Shown here: piece by piece, positions 1-5,510 of the stretch
How positions within the stretch are numbered: position 1 is the first letter of the stretch
Layout of the letters: each line of letters starts with the position of its first letter
DNA from: JBEKIK01 sp050013075
GTDB lineage: Bacteria; Planctomycetota; Planctomycetia; Pirellulales; Thermoguttaceae
Direction: 5' to 3'
DNA: 8,146 nucleotides
Assembly: GCA_050013075.1 (NCBI GenBank)
Contig: JBEKFZ010000148.1
Location: forward strand, 1-8,146
Position numbers and translations under genes: made by a program
The notes under the pieces: model-generated
The model's database searches: none
The model's input: the letters and a program-made list of their open reading frames with translations, nothing else
Told to the model about the DNA's origin: nothing

Positions 1-227
1 ACCTCCTTGTCCTTTGCGTTTAACCACACAAAGTTTACAAGGAACCCCGTCCTGTTTTCACTATCAATTTCCATCATAAAATCTGCGAAAGTTCAGGTAA
101 TGGGAAATAGATATTTTAAAAAAACCGGCCCATCCAAATTGAGTGATGGACCGGTTTTAATTTTCTGACTTTCGTCCGCAGTCAAATATTTTCTTTTATT
201 TCTGTTGTCGATTTTCCGCAAATTAGA
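1..227. other. Non-coding left edge
   Basis: No convincing reading frame is visible here. The first eight bases read ACCTCCTT. That is either the reverse complement of a perfect Shine-Dalgarno site (AAGGAGGT) for a minus-strand gene starting just left of the window, or the 3' end of a plus-strand 16S rRNA, which ends in the same bases. The window is cut too short to decide. The only other clear element is the hairpin at 118-158, listed separately. Confidence 0.5.
118..158 (-). terminator. Intrinsic terminator of the DUF1559-lipoprotein unit
   Basis: The arms 121-134 and 145-158 form a 14-bp stem with one C/A mismatch around a 10-base loop. Read on the minus strand, the stem is followed by a run of T (complement of the A run at 118-124). 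It lies 70-110 bases past the lipoprotein stop codon. The plus-strand side also ends in TTTTAATTTT, so it may work in both directions. Confidence 0.8.
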
Positions 228-665
228 TCAGTATTTTTCGATGAAGGGCTTACCACCGCCCCAGGTAAGATTTATTACGACGTCGCTACGGGGACCGGGA
301 ACGTCGATTTCCAGACCGGAAGTGGCTATATCCGTGTATTTTTTTGGAATCAACCATTTTACAGTCTTTCCGTTGATATTTTCTTTGCTGATTACCGCAA
401 CAGGATGCTTGCCAATCATTAAGCCATCGTTTTCAGAAAATGTGCTTATAGAGAATTTGCCTCCTGGGCCCAATGTTGCATAAGACGAACGTTGGCCTGG
501 AGATTGAATAGACAAGGTGCCTGTTTCTAAAGGTTTACCATCGAGAAGGACCTGACCTGAAACAGGCACTCTCTGGGGCAAATTGTCCCCGCAACCGCTA
601 ATCAAAGCAAAAAACAACAACAATATCGCTGCCAAAGATATATTTGGACGGCATAAGCAGTGCAT
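228..665 (-). CDS. Small planctomycete lipoprotein, transthyretin/carboxypeptidase-regulatory-like
   Basis: A 145-residue predicted lipoprotein. The N-terminus has a hydrophobic segment (about residues 9-23) ending in a lipobox I-S-G-C, with Cys25 as the lipidation site, so the mature protein should be anchored to a membrane. The rest resembles the small beta-sandwich proteins common in Planctomycetota: VPVSGQVLLDGKPLETG early, a GPGGKFSI strand in the middle, and a DGLMIGKHPVAVI segment that fits the usual 'DG..pG.y.v.v' pattern. The molecular role of this group is unknown; a cell-surface role is inferred from the lipobox. The start is supported by GAGG seven bases upstream of the ATG. It lies 53 bp downstream of the DUF1559 gene on the same strand, and the two probably share a transcript ending at the hairpin at 118-158. 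Confidence 0.85.
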   Translation of the reverse strand: MHCLCRPNISLAAILLLFFALISGCGDNLPQRVPVSGQVLLDGKPLETGTLSIQSPGQRSSYATLGPGGKFSISTFSENDGLMIGKHPVAVISKENINGKTVKWLIPKKYTDIATSGLEIDVPGPRSDVVINLTWGGGKPFIEKY

Positions 666-718
666 AAGAACACCTCGATTTTCAAGATTTTGGTCGTTTG
701 CGGTAAACTTTCGCGCGT

Positions 719-1717
719 TTATGGAGCGCTAATGATTTCTTTTCCCGCCCGCGTGGAAAGCGCCTGGTATAGTGCCATATCGATGGTGTCGTTGATAAAA
801 ACGACATGAGCGTCGCCGTAGGCGAAATTAGCGCCCCCGGCGTGTCGACTTCCGAAAGAGCCATTATAAACCGGTGTGGTAACCGAACTATTATCCTGCC
901 ACACAACTGCCCCTTTCCCCGGAGGACTATTAAGTGGATTAGCAGTAGTTCGCATGGTTGCGTACCGCATCCCCGCCGTCCATTTATTCAAGCCGTCTTT
1001 TTCCTCGCCGACGAAAAAAGTATGCGAAACGCCGTCGATAATGTCTTTTCGCAAATACTGCCTTTTATAAATAAACGGTCCGTTGTTGTCGATTTTAACT
1101 TCCGCATTGTTCACGGGGTAAGTTGCATCCGGCCCCTTTGTTCCTGAAGCCACGGCATAACTGCCGGTTGCGCCGCCAACGGTTCCTGCTCCGGCACAGT
1201 CGTTGGAATCTCCTTCTAGCCTGGTTATCGATGGAGATATATCTGAGGGGCAAACAAACTCCTGGGGGCGGACTTGGACAGCGTTGCCGTTATTACTAGT
1301 TAGATTCAAAACAACAGTAGTAACCCAGAGTGTCGGCAAGTCGAAGCTATCGTATAGCCCGCGTTGTTCCATAAAAGGGAGTATAAATACAAAAGTGCTA
1401 TAGCCCAGACGTGCTGTCCCCAGATCATTTGCGCAAGAAACACAATTCGTGGTGCTCGCTGCTGTAATTCCATCGCAACCCTTGCGGCCGGGGGGAAATT
1501 TTTTATTGGCGTTTTCATATTGATCTATGCCCAGGGCAATTTGTTTTAAGTTATTGACGCATTGAGAACGCCGGGCCGCCCCCCGAGCAGCTTGTACGGC
1601 CGGCAACAATAGAGCAATCAGAATGCCGATAATGGCAATCACCACAAGCAATTCGACCAGCGTAAACGCCGATCTTAGGGCCGTGAGTTTGTTCGTCTTT
1701 CCCATATTCGAAGACAT
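719..1717 (-). CDS. DUF1559 family protein with prepilin-type N-terminal methylation motif
   Basis: A 332-residue pseudopilin-like protein. Residues 18-45 form the type IV prepilin signal: Phe18, then TLVELLVVIAIIGILIALLL, with Glu22 at the +5 position. After cleavage by a prepilin peptidase this helix would anchor or assemble the protein in the membrane. The family's usual NNLKQI segment follows at about 55-60, and the C-terminal H-x9-DG region is at 292-303. Two features are off-consensus: the residue before the cleavage site is Ala17 rather than Gly, and the C-terminal motif reads H-x9-DA. DUF1559 proteins occur in many copies per planctomycete genome; their exact job, whether pilus-like fibres, secretion or surface structure, is not established. 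The start is supported by GGAG seven bases upstream of ATG. Downstream is a lipoprotein gene, a common partner. Confidence 0.92.
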   Translation of the reverse strand: MSSNMGKTNKLTALRSAFTLVELLVVIAIIGILIALLLPAVQAARGAARRSQCVNNLKQIALGIDQYENANKKFPPGRKGCDGITAASTTNCVSCANDLGTARLGYSTFVFILPFMEQRGLYDSFDLPTLWVTTVVLNLTSNNGNAVQVRPQEFVCPSDISPSITRLEGDSNDCAGAGTVGGATGSYAVASGTKGPDATYPVNNAEVKIDNNGPFIYKRQYLRKDIIDGVSHTFFVGEEKDGLNKWTAGMRYATMRTTANPLNSPPGKGAVVWQDNSSVTTPVYNGSFGSRHAGGANFAYGDAHVVFINDTIDMALYQALSTRAGKEIISAP

Positions 1718-2022
1718 AACGCTTCTCCAATTGAAAAAGGAAAACAGTATAATAAATATTAATAGCTGTCTTTGTGATTGCGTTTTATTTTAAAGATAAT
1801 CCACAATCTTGTCAATAATGCGCATTGGATTTTAAGATTTGCGTTCAAATCAGGCATTTATGGTTATATACAGAAAACGCCATGGGATCTACATCGTTTA
1901 CCCCCCCCCGATATGTGCCCCCTCGTTGCTAGTTGGGTTTCGTTAGCGCGTTGGTCACCATAATAAACTGTGCGAATTTAAGTGAAAATTAAGATCCGGA
2001 ACGTAAATCGCTAAACCGCAAA
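1718..2022. other. 305-bp intergenic gap between pyrF and the DUF1559 gene
   Basis: No credible gene is present; the only open frame is a 61-codon TTG-started one without a ribosome site. The DUF1559 promoter lies at its left end. A run of nine C occurs at 1901-1909, followed shortly by another C5. I find no clear hairpin terminator for pyrF just past its stop codon at 2023. Confidence 0.5.
1746..1751 (-). promoter_or_regulatory. Candidate -10 box for the DUF1559-lipoprotein unit
   Basis: The minus strand reads TATACT (overlapping TATTAT) in a very AT-rich stretch, 28 bases upstream of the ATG at 1717. Transcription would begin around 1739 and give a leader of about 22 bases that includes the GGAG ribosome site. 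I see no good -35 box at the usual distance, so this is a tentative call. Confidence 0.35.
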
Positions 2023-2946
2023 CTATAGCCTCCCGGCCGGGGTGTCCGCGCGAAGCCTCGCGATCATATCTAGTGTAGCAAATTCCACGGCCTCTTGCCA
2101 ACGGGATGAACCGAACCGTTCGCAGTAAGGTTTTATGGCATGGGCGAAGATGATGCCTCGGGAATTGTTGATGATCGCACCTTTTCCCTGCCCGTCGAAT
2201 GCACCGGCCACGTCGGCGGCCGATCCGCCTTGAGCCCCGTAACCGGGCACGAGAAACCAGGTGTGGGGCATTGCCGCACGTAGTTCGACCAACTGCCGCG
2301 GATATGTCGCCCCCACCACCGCTCCGACTATCCCGTAGCCGCAATTGCCCGCGGTCTGACAAGCCATGCGCTCGACATATTCGGCCACGTGGGCGAAAAC
2401 ACTCCGGCCGCCGGAGGGCAAATCCTGAATCATCCCGCCGCCGGGATTCGAGGTTTTCACCAATACGAATATCCCGGCCGATCGCTCCAGGGCCACGTCG
2501 ATAAACGGCCGCAGGCTGTCTTCGCCAAGGTATGGATTTACAGTCAAGGCATCGGCGCCCCAAGGACTTTGTCCGCTGGCCCCTAAAAAACCCTGGGCGT
2601 ATGCCGTGGCCGTGGATCCGATGTCGTTGCGTTTGCCGTCCAAAATTACCAGCAGACCTTTTTCCCGGGCGTAAGCCATGATTTCGGCCAACACCCCCAT
2701 CCCGTCGGGGCCAAGTTGTTCAAAAAAGGCGGCCTGCGGCTTGACTGCCGGAACCAGCGGGGCGACCACGTCGATAACCCCTTTGCAGAACTGTTCGTAG
2801 GCCCGGGCCTGTTCATGCCAGTTATTTCCGGTTCCGCTGGGCAATAACTGTTTGGGCAAAGATTCGATCCGCGGATCCAACCCCACCAACACCGGGTTTT
2901 TCAAACGTCCCACCGCATCAGCCAACCGATCGATAAATGAATTCAC
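2023..2946 (-). CDS. pyrF: Orotidine-5'-phosphate decarboxylase, type 2
   Basis: A 307-residue cytoplasmic enzyme that decarboxylates orotidine monophosphate to UMP, the last step of de novo pyrimidine synthesis. It follows the longer type-2 form of the family (about 270-310 residues). Visible motifs, in barrel order, are VGLDPR (21-26), AVKP with Lys69, the catalytic DGKRNDIGST (103-112, with Asp103, Lys105 and Asp108), VKTSNPG (163-169), and the phosphate-binding VPGYGAQGG (233-241) followed by NNSRGI (260-265). Nothing is missing. The start codon is GTG at 2944-2946, with AGGA seven bases upstream; the N-terminus MNSFIDRLADAV fits the family. It appears to be a single-gene unit. Its upstream leader runs into the heptamer array at 2965-3118. 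Confidence 0.96.
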   Translation of the reverse strand: MNSFIDRLADAVGRLKNPVLVGLDPRIESLPKQLLPSGTGNNWHEQARAYEQFCKGVIDVVAPLVPAVKPQAAFFEQLGPDGMGVLAEIMAYAREKGLLVILDGKRNDIGSTATAYAQGFLGASGQSPWGADALTVNPYLGEDSLRPFIDVALERSAGIFVLVKTSNPGGGMIQDLPSGGRSVFAHVAEYVERMACQTAGNCGYGIVGAVVGATYPRQLVELRAAMPHTWFLVPGYGAQGGSAADVAGAFDGQGKGAIINNSRGIIFAHAIKPYCERFGSSRWQEAVEFATLDMIARLRADTPAGRL

Positions 2947-2964
2947 GATAGATTCCTAAGTTTT

Positions 2965-3118
2965 CAGTTATCAGTTTCCAGTTATCAGTTTACCGTCTCC
3001 AGCCTCCAGCCTCCAGCCTCCAACCTCCAGCCTCCAGCCTCCAACCTCCAGCCTCCAGCCTCCAGCCTCCAACCTCCAGCCTCCAACCTCCGGCCTCCAA
3101 CCTCCAGCCTCCGGCTTA
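2965..3118. repeat. Tandem array of 22 phased heptamers
   Basis: Twenty-two consecutive 7-base units run without a break or change of register. The left five are CAGTTAT, CAGTTTC, CAGTTAT, CAGTTTA and CCGTCTC. Then come 16 units of CAGCCTC or CAACCTC (one CGGCCTC), and a last CGGCTTA. Most differences are transitions at positions 3, 4 and 5. The preceding AAGTTTT (2958-2964) may be a decayed 23rd unit. On the minus strand, which is the pyrF leader direction, the units read GAGGCTG and create 16 GGAGG cores. Similar heptamer arrays, called STRR repeats, are known from filamentous cyanobacteria. There are no unique spacers, so it is not CRISPR. The function is unknown. Confidence 0.95.
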
Positions 3119-3152
3119 AATAACACACTGAAAAGGCGTTGCATAATCGGCT

Positions 3153-3184
3153 TTGATTTGTCATACTTGTGTTTAGGGTATTAA
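3153..3184 (+). promoter_or_regulatory. Candidate promoter of the tRNA-Pro gene
   Basis: A -10-like TATTAA lies at 3179-3184, about 18 bases before the mature tRNA 5' end. Upstream are TTGATT (3153-3158, 20-base spacing) and TTGTCA (3158-3163, 15-base spacing). Neither spacing is ideal, so the exact -35 is uncertain. Confidence 0.3.
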
Positions 3185-3201
3185 AGAACCCATACCCAAT
3201 T

Positions 3202-3276
3202 CGGGGCGTGGCGCAGTCTGGCTAGCGCGTCTGAATGGGGTTCAGAAGGTCGCAAGTTCGAATCTTGTCGCCCCGA
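3202..3276 (+). tRNA. tRNA-Pro (anticodon GGG)
   Basis: The full cloverleaf can be folded by eye. The acceptor stem CGGGGCG (3202-3208) pairs perfectly with CGCCCCG (3269-3275), with A3276 as discriminator. The D stem is GCGC/GCGC with GG in the loop. The anticodon stem is TCTGA/TCAGA around the loop ATGGGGT, which gives anticodon GGG at 3237-3239 with G37 after it. The T arm GCAAG-TTCGAAT-CTTGT has one G-T pair. C1-G72 and A73 agree with bacterial proline tRNAs. The 3' CCA is not encoded (CTA follows the discriminator), so it must be added after transcription. The tRNA reads CCC and CCU codons. Confidence 0.97.
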
Positions 3277-3283
3277 CTAAGCA

Positions 3284-3322
3284 AAGCCTTACGTAACAAA
3301 GAGTTGCGTAAGGCTTGTTTTT
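3284..3322 (+). terminator. Intrinsic terminator after tRNA-Pro
   Basis: A 14-bp stem (3284-3297 with 3303-3316, one T-G wobble) closes a five-base AAAGA loop and is followed by GTTTTTA. It starts seven bases after the tRNA. It ends only 28 bases before the ATG of the URO-D-family gene. Confidence 0.9.
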
Positions 3323-3343
3323 AGGGGGCTTTCGACGTATCCT
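3315..3343 (+). promoter_or_regulatory. Candidate promoter giving a leaderless URO-D-family mRNA
   Basis: TTGTTT (3315-3320) and TATCCT (3338-3343) are separated by 17 bases. Transcription would start about seven bases after the -10 box, at or next to the A of the ATG at 3351. The match to consensus is modest (3/6 and 4/6). The absence of a ribosome site and the terminator immediately upstream make it worth noting. Confidence 0.3.
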
Positions 3344-3350
3344 GTTTTTT

Positions 3351-4610
3351 ATGAATTCCAGGCAGCGCGTTGAAGCCGCTTTAAATCATCAACAACCCGA
3401 TCGCATTCCGCTCGACCTGGGCGCTACAACAGTCACCGGCATGCAGGTCGGCAGCGTGTATAAACTGCGACAGGCGTTAAAACTCGATCCGCCGGGCACG
3501 CCGGTCAAGGTAAACGAGCCGTATCAGATGCTGGGCGAAATCGCCCCTGACCTCCTCGACGCCCTGGGCGTGGACGTCATTCCTCTGGGCAGGCCCTCGA
3601 CTATGTTCGGGTTCAAAAATGAGGGCTGGAAACCTTGGACCACCTTTGACGGCACGCCTGTACTGGTTCCCGAAAAATTCAATACCGATCCGCAGCCCAA
3701 CGGCGACATCCTTATGTATCCCGAAGGCGATAAGAGCGTTCCGCCCAGCGGCAGGATGCCCAGGGGCGGGTTTTATTTCGACTCGACAAAACGCCAAAAC
3801 CCGATCGACGACGATCACCTCAATGTCGAGGACAATCTGGAAGAATACGGGCCGGCGGCGGACGATGTTTTGCAGTATTTCGCGGTCGAAGCAGAACGTT
3901 TATCGAAAGAAAGCGACCGGGCGATCGTGGCGAATTTCGGCGGCATGGCCTTTGGCGACATCGCCCTTGTGCCCGCCCCGTGGCTGAAACATCCCAAGGG
4001 CATCCGCGACGTGGAAGAGTGGTACGTCAGCACGGTTACACGCTTTGATTACGTTTACGAGGTTTTCAATCGCCAGTGCGAAATCGCATTAAGAAATCTG
4101 GTAAAGTTTTACGATGCGGTCGGGGATCGCATAACGGTGGTTTTCATGACCGGCACCGATTTCGGCACGCAGAACGGCCCGTTCATCGGTCCTGTGGCTT
4201 ATCGCAAACTTTATCAGCCCTTCCATCGCCGGCTGAACGACTGGATACATGAAAACACACGCTGGAAGACGTTTATCCACTCCTGCGGATCGATTATCGC
4301 CTTGATGCCCGACATGGTCGATGCCGGTTTCGATATTTTCAATCCCGTGCAATGTTCGGCCGCCGGCATGGATCCCCAAGTTTTGAAAGAGAGATTCGGG
4401 GCCAAAATCACATTCTGGGGCGGGGGCGTGGATACCCAGCGGACATTGCCTTTTGGCACGCCGGAGCAAATCGGCCGGGAAGTTCGCCGGCGGATGGAAA
4501 TTTTCGGCCGCGGCGGGGGATTTGTGTTCAACACCGTGCACAACATCCAATCAGGCACCCCTACCGAAAACTTGCTTGCCCTTTATCACGCCTTTAGCGA
4601 AGCACGCTAG
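3351..4610 (+). CDS. Uroporphyrinogen decarboxylase (URO-D) superfamily protein, methyltransferase-like, not HemE
   Basis: A 419-residue cytoplasmic TIM-barrel protein. The opening MNSRQRVEAALNHQQPDRIP is the standard start of the non-HemE URO-D branch and fixes the start at ATG 3351; an upstream in-frame TTG at 3315 lies inside the tRNA terminator. Further family marks are TGTDFGTQNGP (267-277), the H-S-C-G motif with His310 and Cys312, Cys335 soon after, and a C-terminal FVFNTVHNIQSGTP stretch. HemE is shorter and carries an N-terminal RQAGR motif that I do not see, so a haem role is unlikely. In MtaA/CmuA-type corrinoid:CoM methyltransferases, His-x-Cys plus a far-downstream Cys bind zinc; here the far-downstream position appears to be Asn/His. 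The substrate is unknown, and no corrinoid-binding protein lies nearby. There is no Shine-Dalgarno sequence before the ATG. Confidence 0.88.
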   Translation: MNSRQRVEAALNHQQPDRIPLDLGATTVTGMQVGSVYKLRQALKLDPPGTPVKVNEPYQMLGEIAPDLLDALGVDVIPLGRPSTMFGFKNEGWKPWTTFDGTPVLVPEKFNTDPQPNGDILMYPEGDKSVPPSGRMPRGGFYFDSTKRQNPIDDDHLNVEDNLEEYGPAADDVLQYFAVEAERLSKESDRAIVANFGGMAFGDIALVPAPWLKHPKGIRDVEEWYVSTVTRFDYVYEVFNRQCEIALRNLVKFYDAVGDRITVVFMTGTDFGTQNGPFIGPVAYRKLYQPFHRRLNDWIHENTRWKTFIHSCGSIIALMPDMVDAGFDIFNPVQCSAAGMDPQVLKERFGAKITFWGGGVDTQRTLPFGTPEQIGREVRRRMEIFGRGGGFVFNTVHNIQSGTPTENLLALYHAFSEAR

Positions 4611-4715
4611 ATAATACGGCATAAACGTGCAATTCGATTAATTCCAGGGAGGGGGTGGCATTATATCCCGGGCTACCTTGCCGTTTAAGTAGATAAATGG
4701 TAGGATAACTTTGGT

Positions 4716-4751
4716 GTATTGAGAGAGTAAAAGCGTATTGAGAGAGTAAAA
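4716..4751. repeat. Two 17-bp direct repeats, 19-bp period
   Basis: GTATTGAGAGAGTAAAA occurs at 4716-4732 and, identically, at 4735-4751, separated by GC. The 19-bp period is close to two turns of the helix, as expected for paired binding sites of a regulator. Each copy contains TTGAGA, a 5/6 match to a -35 box, although no well-spaced -10 box follows. The pair is 80-115 bp upstream of the Lys-rich protein gene and is the best candidate for its control site. Confidence 0.8.
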
Positions 4752-4787
4752 ATAGAATTAAACACAAAATACCGGATAAACCGCATC

Positions 4788-4799
4788 CCTATATATAGG
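4788..4799. promoter_or_regulatory. Perfect 12-bp palindrome CCTATATATAGG
   Basis: This sequence equals its own reverse complement and lies 33 bp before the ATG at 4832. It contains TATATA, so it could be a -10 box, an operator, or both. No good -35 box is seen at 16-18 bases. Confidence 0.4.
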
Positions 4800-4801
4800 T
4801 T

Positions 4802-4828
4802 AGGGGAATATTTCTGAAAGGGGAATAT
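4802..4828 (+). repeat. Duplicated AGGGGAATAT around the ribosome site
   Basis: The 10-mer AGGGGAATAT occurs at 4802-4811 and 4819-4828. The second copy supplies the ribosome binding site (AAAGGGGA, seven bases before ATG 4832). The first is an identical decoy-like copy 17 bases earlier. Confidence 0.7.
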
Positions 4829-4831
4829 ATT

Positions 4832-5296
4832 ATGACTAAAAAATGGCGGACAACATTCTACATTTCACCTTTGCTTGTTTCCGGTATTCTTATTGAATTT
4901 TCGAGCAGTTCTTTGGCATATCAGCCGCCCGCGACCCATGGGAACACACGAATGCCTAATGCCGCGGCCCCTGGCGCCAGAGTTGCCAACGAAACCTATT
5001 CCGTAGTCCAAATAGGCGAGGAAATTAAGGTTGTTTCCGCCTCTGAAAAAAAAACTCTGATTAAAAAATTGGAAGATGATTACAAACTAGATACGAAAAA
5101 ATATACGGATGCAAAAAAAGACAAAAAAAATGCAGATGCTAATTCGCTGAAAAAGCCGGATAAAAAGGATTACACTATCAAGATCCTGAAAGCAAATTTC
5201 AAGACTCAAGATGAAGCCCAAAAATTCGCCGACGATAAAATCGCGGAGCGTGACAAGGGCGCAAAAAAATCAACGGACGAGAGCAAAAAGTGGTGA
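4832..5296 (+). CDS. Secreted Lys/Asp-rich protein of unknown function
   Basis: A 154-residue protein I cannot assign to a named family. Residues 2-6 are basic, 9-23 are hydrophobic, and S-L-A at 27-29 gives a signal peptidase I site before Tyr30, so export is likely. After a short Pro/Ala/Gly-rich linker (about 31-50) comes a segment YSVVQIGEEIKVVSASEKK, then a highly charged region dominated by Lys, Asp and Glu that looks helical. The end, near QDEAQKFADDKIAERDKG, also looks helical. From memory, small secreted proteins with a 'VVQVGdE..vv' start and a Lys-rich tail occur in planctomycetes, but their role is not known to me. The start has a strong AAAGGGGA ribosome site. The gene is flanked by an elaborate repeat-rich leader and its own terminator, so it is probably a single-gene unit. 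Confidence 0.8.
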   Translation: MTKKWRTTFYISPLLVSGILIEFSSSSLAYQPPATHGNTRMPNAAAPGARVANETYSVVQIGEEIKVVSASEKKTLIKKLEDDYKLDTKKYTDAKKDKKNADANSLKKPDKKDYTIKILKANFKTQDEAQKFADDKIAERDKGAKKSTDESKKW

Positions 5297-5305
5297 TTAA
5301 GAGTT

Positions 5306-5333
5306 AACCGTCGAGTTTTCCGGCGGTTTTTTT
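5306..5333 (+). terminator. Intrinsic terminator of the Lys-rich protein gene
   Basis: An 8-bp stem (5306-5313 with 5321-5328, one T-G wobble) with a seven-base loop, followed directly by five T, ten bases after the stop codon. Confidence 0.85.
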
Positions 5334-5394
5334 ATTTTCCCGGGCGGGGGCTTTATTGAATGTCAGGTAAATAATGTCGTATTCTTCGTTTAGC

Positions 5395-5412
5395 CCCGGA
5401 GCTTGCTCCGGG
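5395..5412. repeat. Perfect short palindromic hairpin
   Basis: CCCGGAG and CTCCGGG form a 7-bp perfect stem around the tetraloop CTTG (the full arms are 8-bp palindromic). AGCATTTTAT follows, so it could be a weak plus-strand terminator, or a copy of a dispersed GC-rich palindrome. It lies about 100 bp upstream of the cold-shock gene. Confidence 0.6.
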
Positions 5413-5436
5413 AGCATTTTATACAAATATAAACGT

Positions 5437-5466
5437 TTGCCACGACATAATTTATCTGTGTATCAA
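5437..5466 (+). promoter_or_regulatory. Candidate sigma-70-type promoter of the cold-shock gene
   Basis: TTGCCA (5437-5442, 5/6 match) and TATCAA (5461-5466, 4/6) are spaced by 18 bases. The predicted start near 5473 gives a leader of about 38 bases, short for a cold-shock mRNA of the E. coli cspA type, whose regulatory leader is over 150 bases. Confidence 0.4.
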
Positions 5467-5510
5467 TAGCCGTTCGTTCGGATAGTTTGCGTTTACGAGG
5501 AGTTGTTGCG

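Noticed and set aside
1778..1963. 61-codon open frame in the pyrF-DUF1559 gap
   Set aside because: TTG start, no ribosome site, no recognisable protein character, and it spans the C9 run.
1955..2563. 202-codon minus-strand frame overlapping pyrF
   Set aside because: Arg-rich shadow translation of a GC-rich gene in another frame; pyrF motifs prove the real frame.
2965..3118. CRISPR array
   Set aside because: Units are 7 bases long and directly contiguous, with no unique spacers and no cas genes in the window.
3315..3350. Upstream TTG start adding 12 residues to the URO-D-family protein
   Set aside because: It lies within the tRNA terminator stem, has no ribosome site, and homologous proteins begin at the MNSRQRVEAAL-type segment.
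4605..4637. GCACG...CGTGC hairpin after the URO-D-family gene as a terminator
   Set aside because: Only a five-base stem with a loop of almost 20 bases and no T run.
5487..5510. Upstream TTG start for the cold-shock protein
   Set aside because: The GAGGAG ribosome site lies between this TTG and ATG 5511, and the family begins with the ATG-encoded M-x-x-G-T-I-K.
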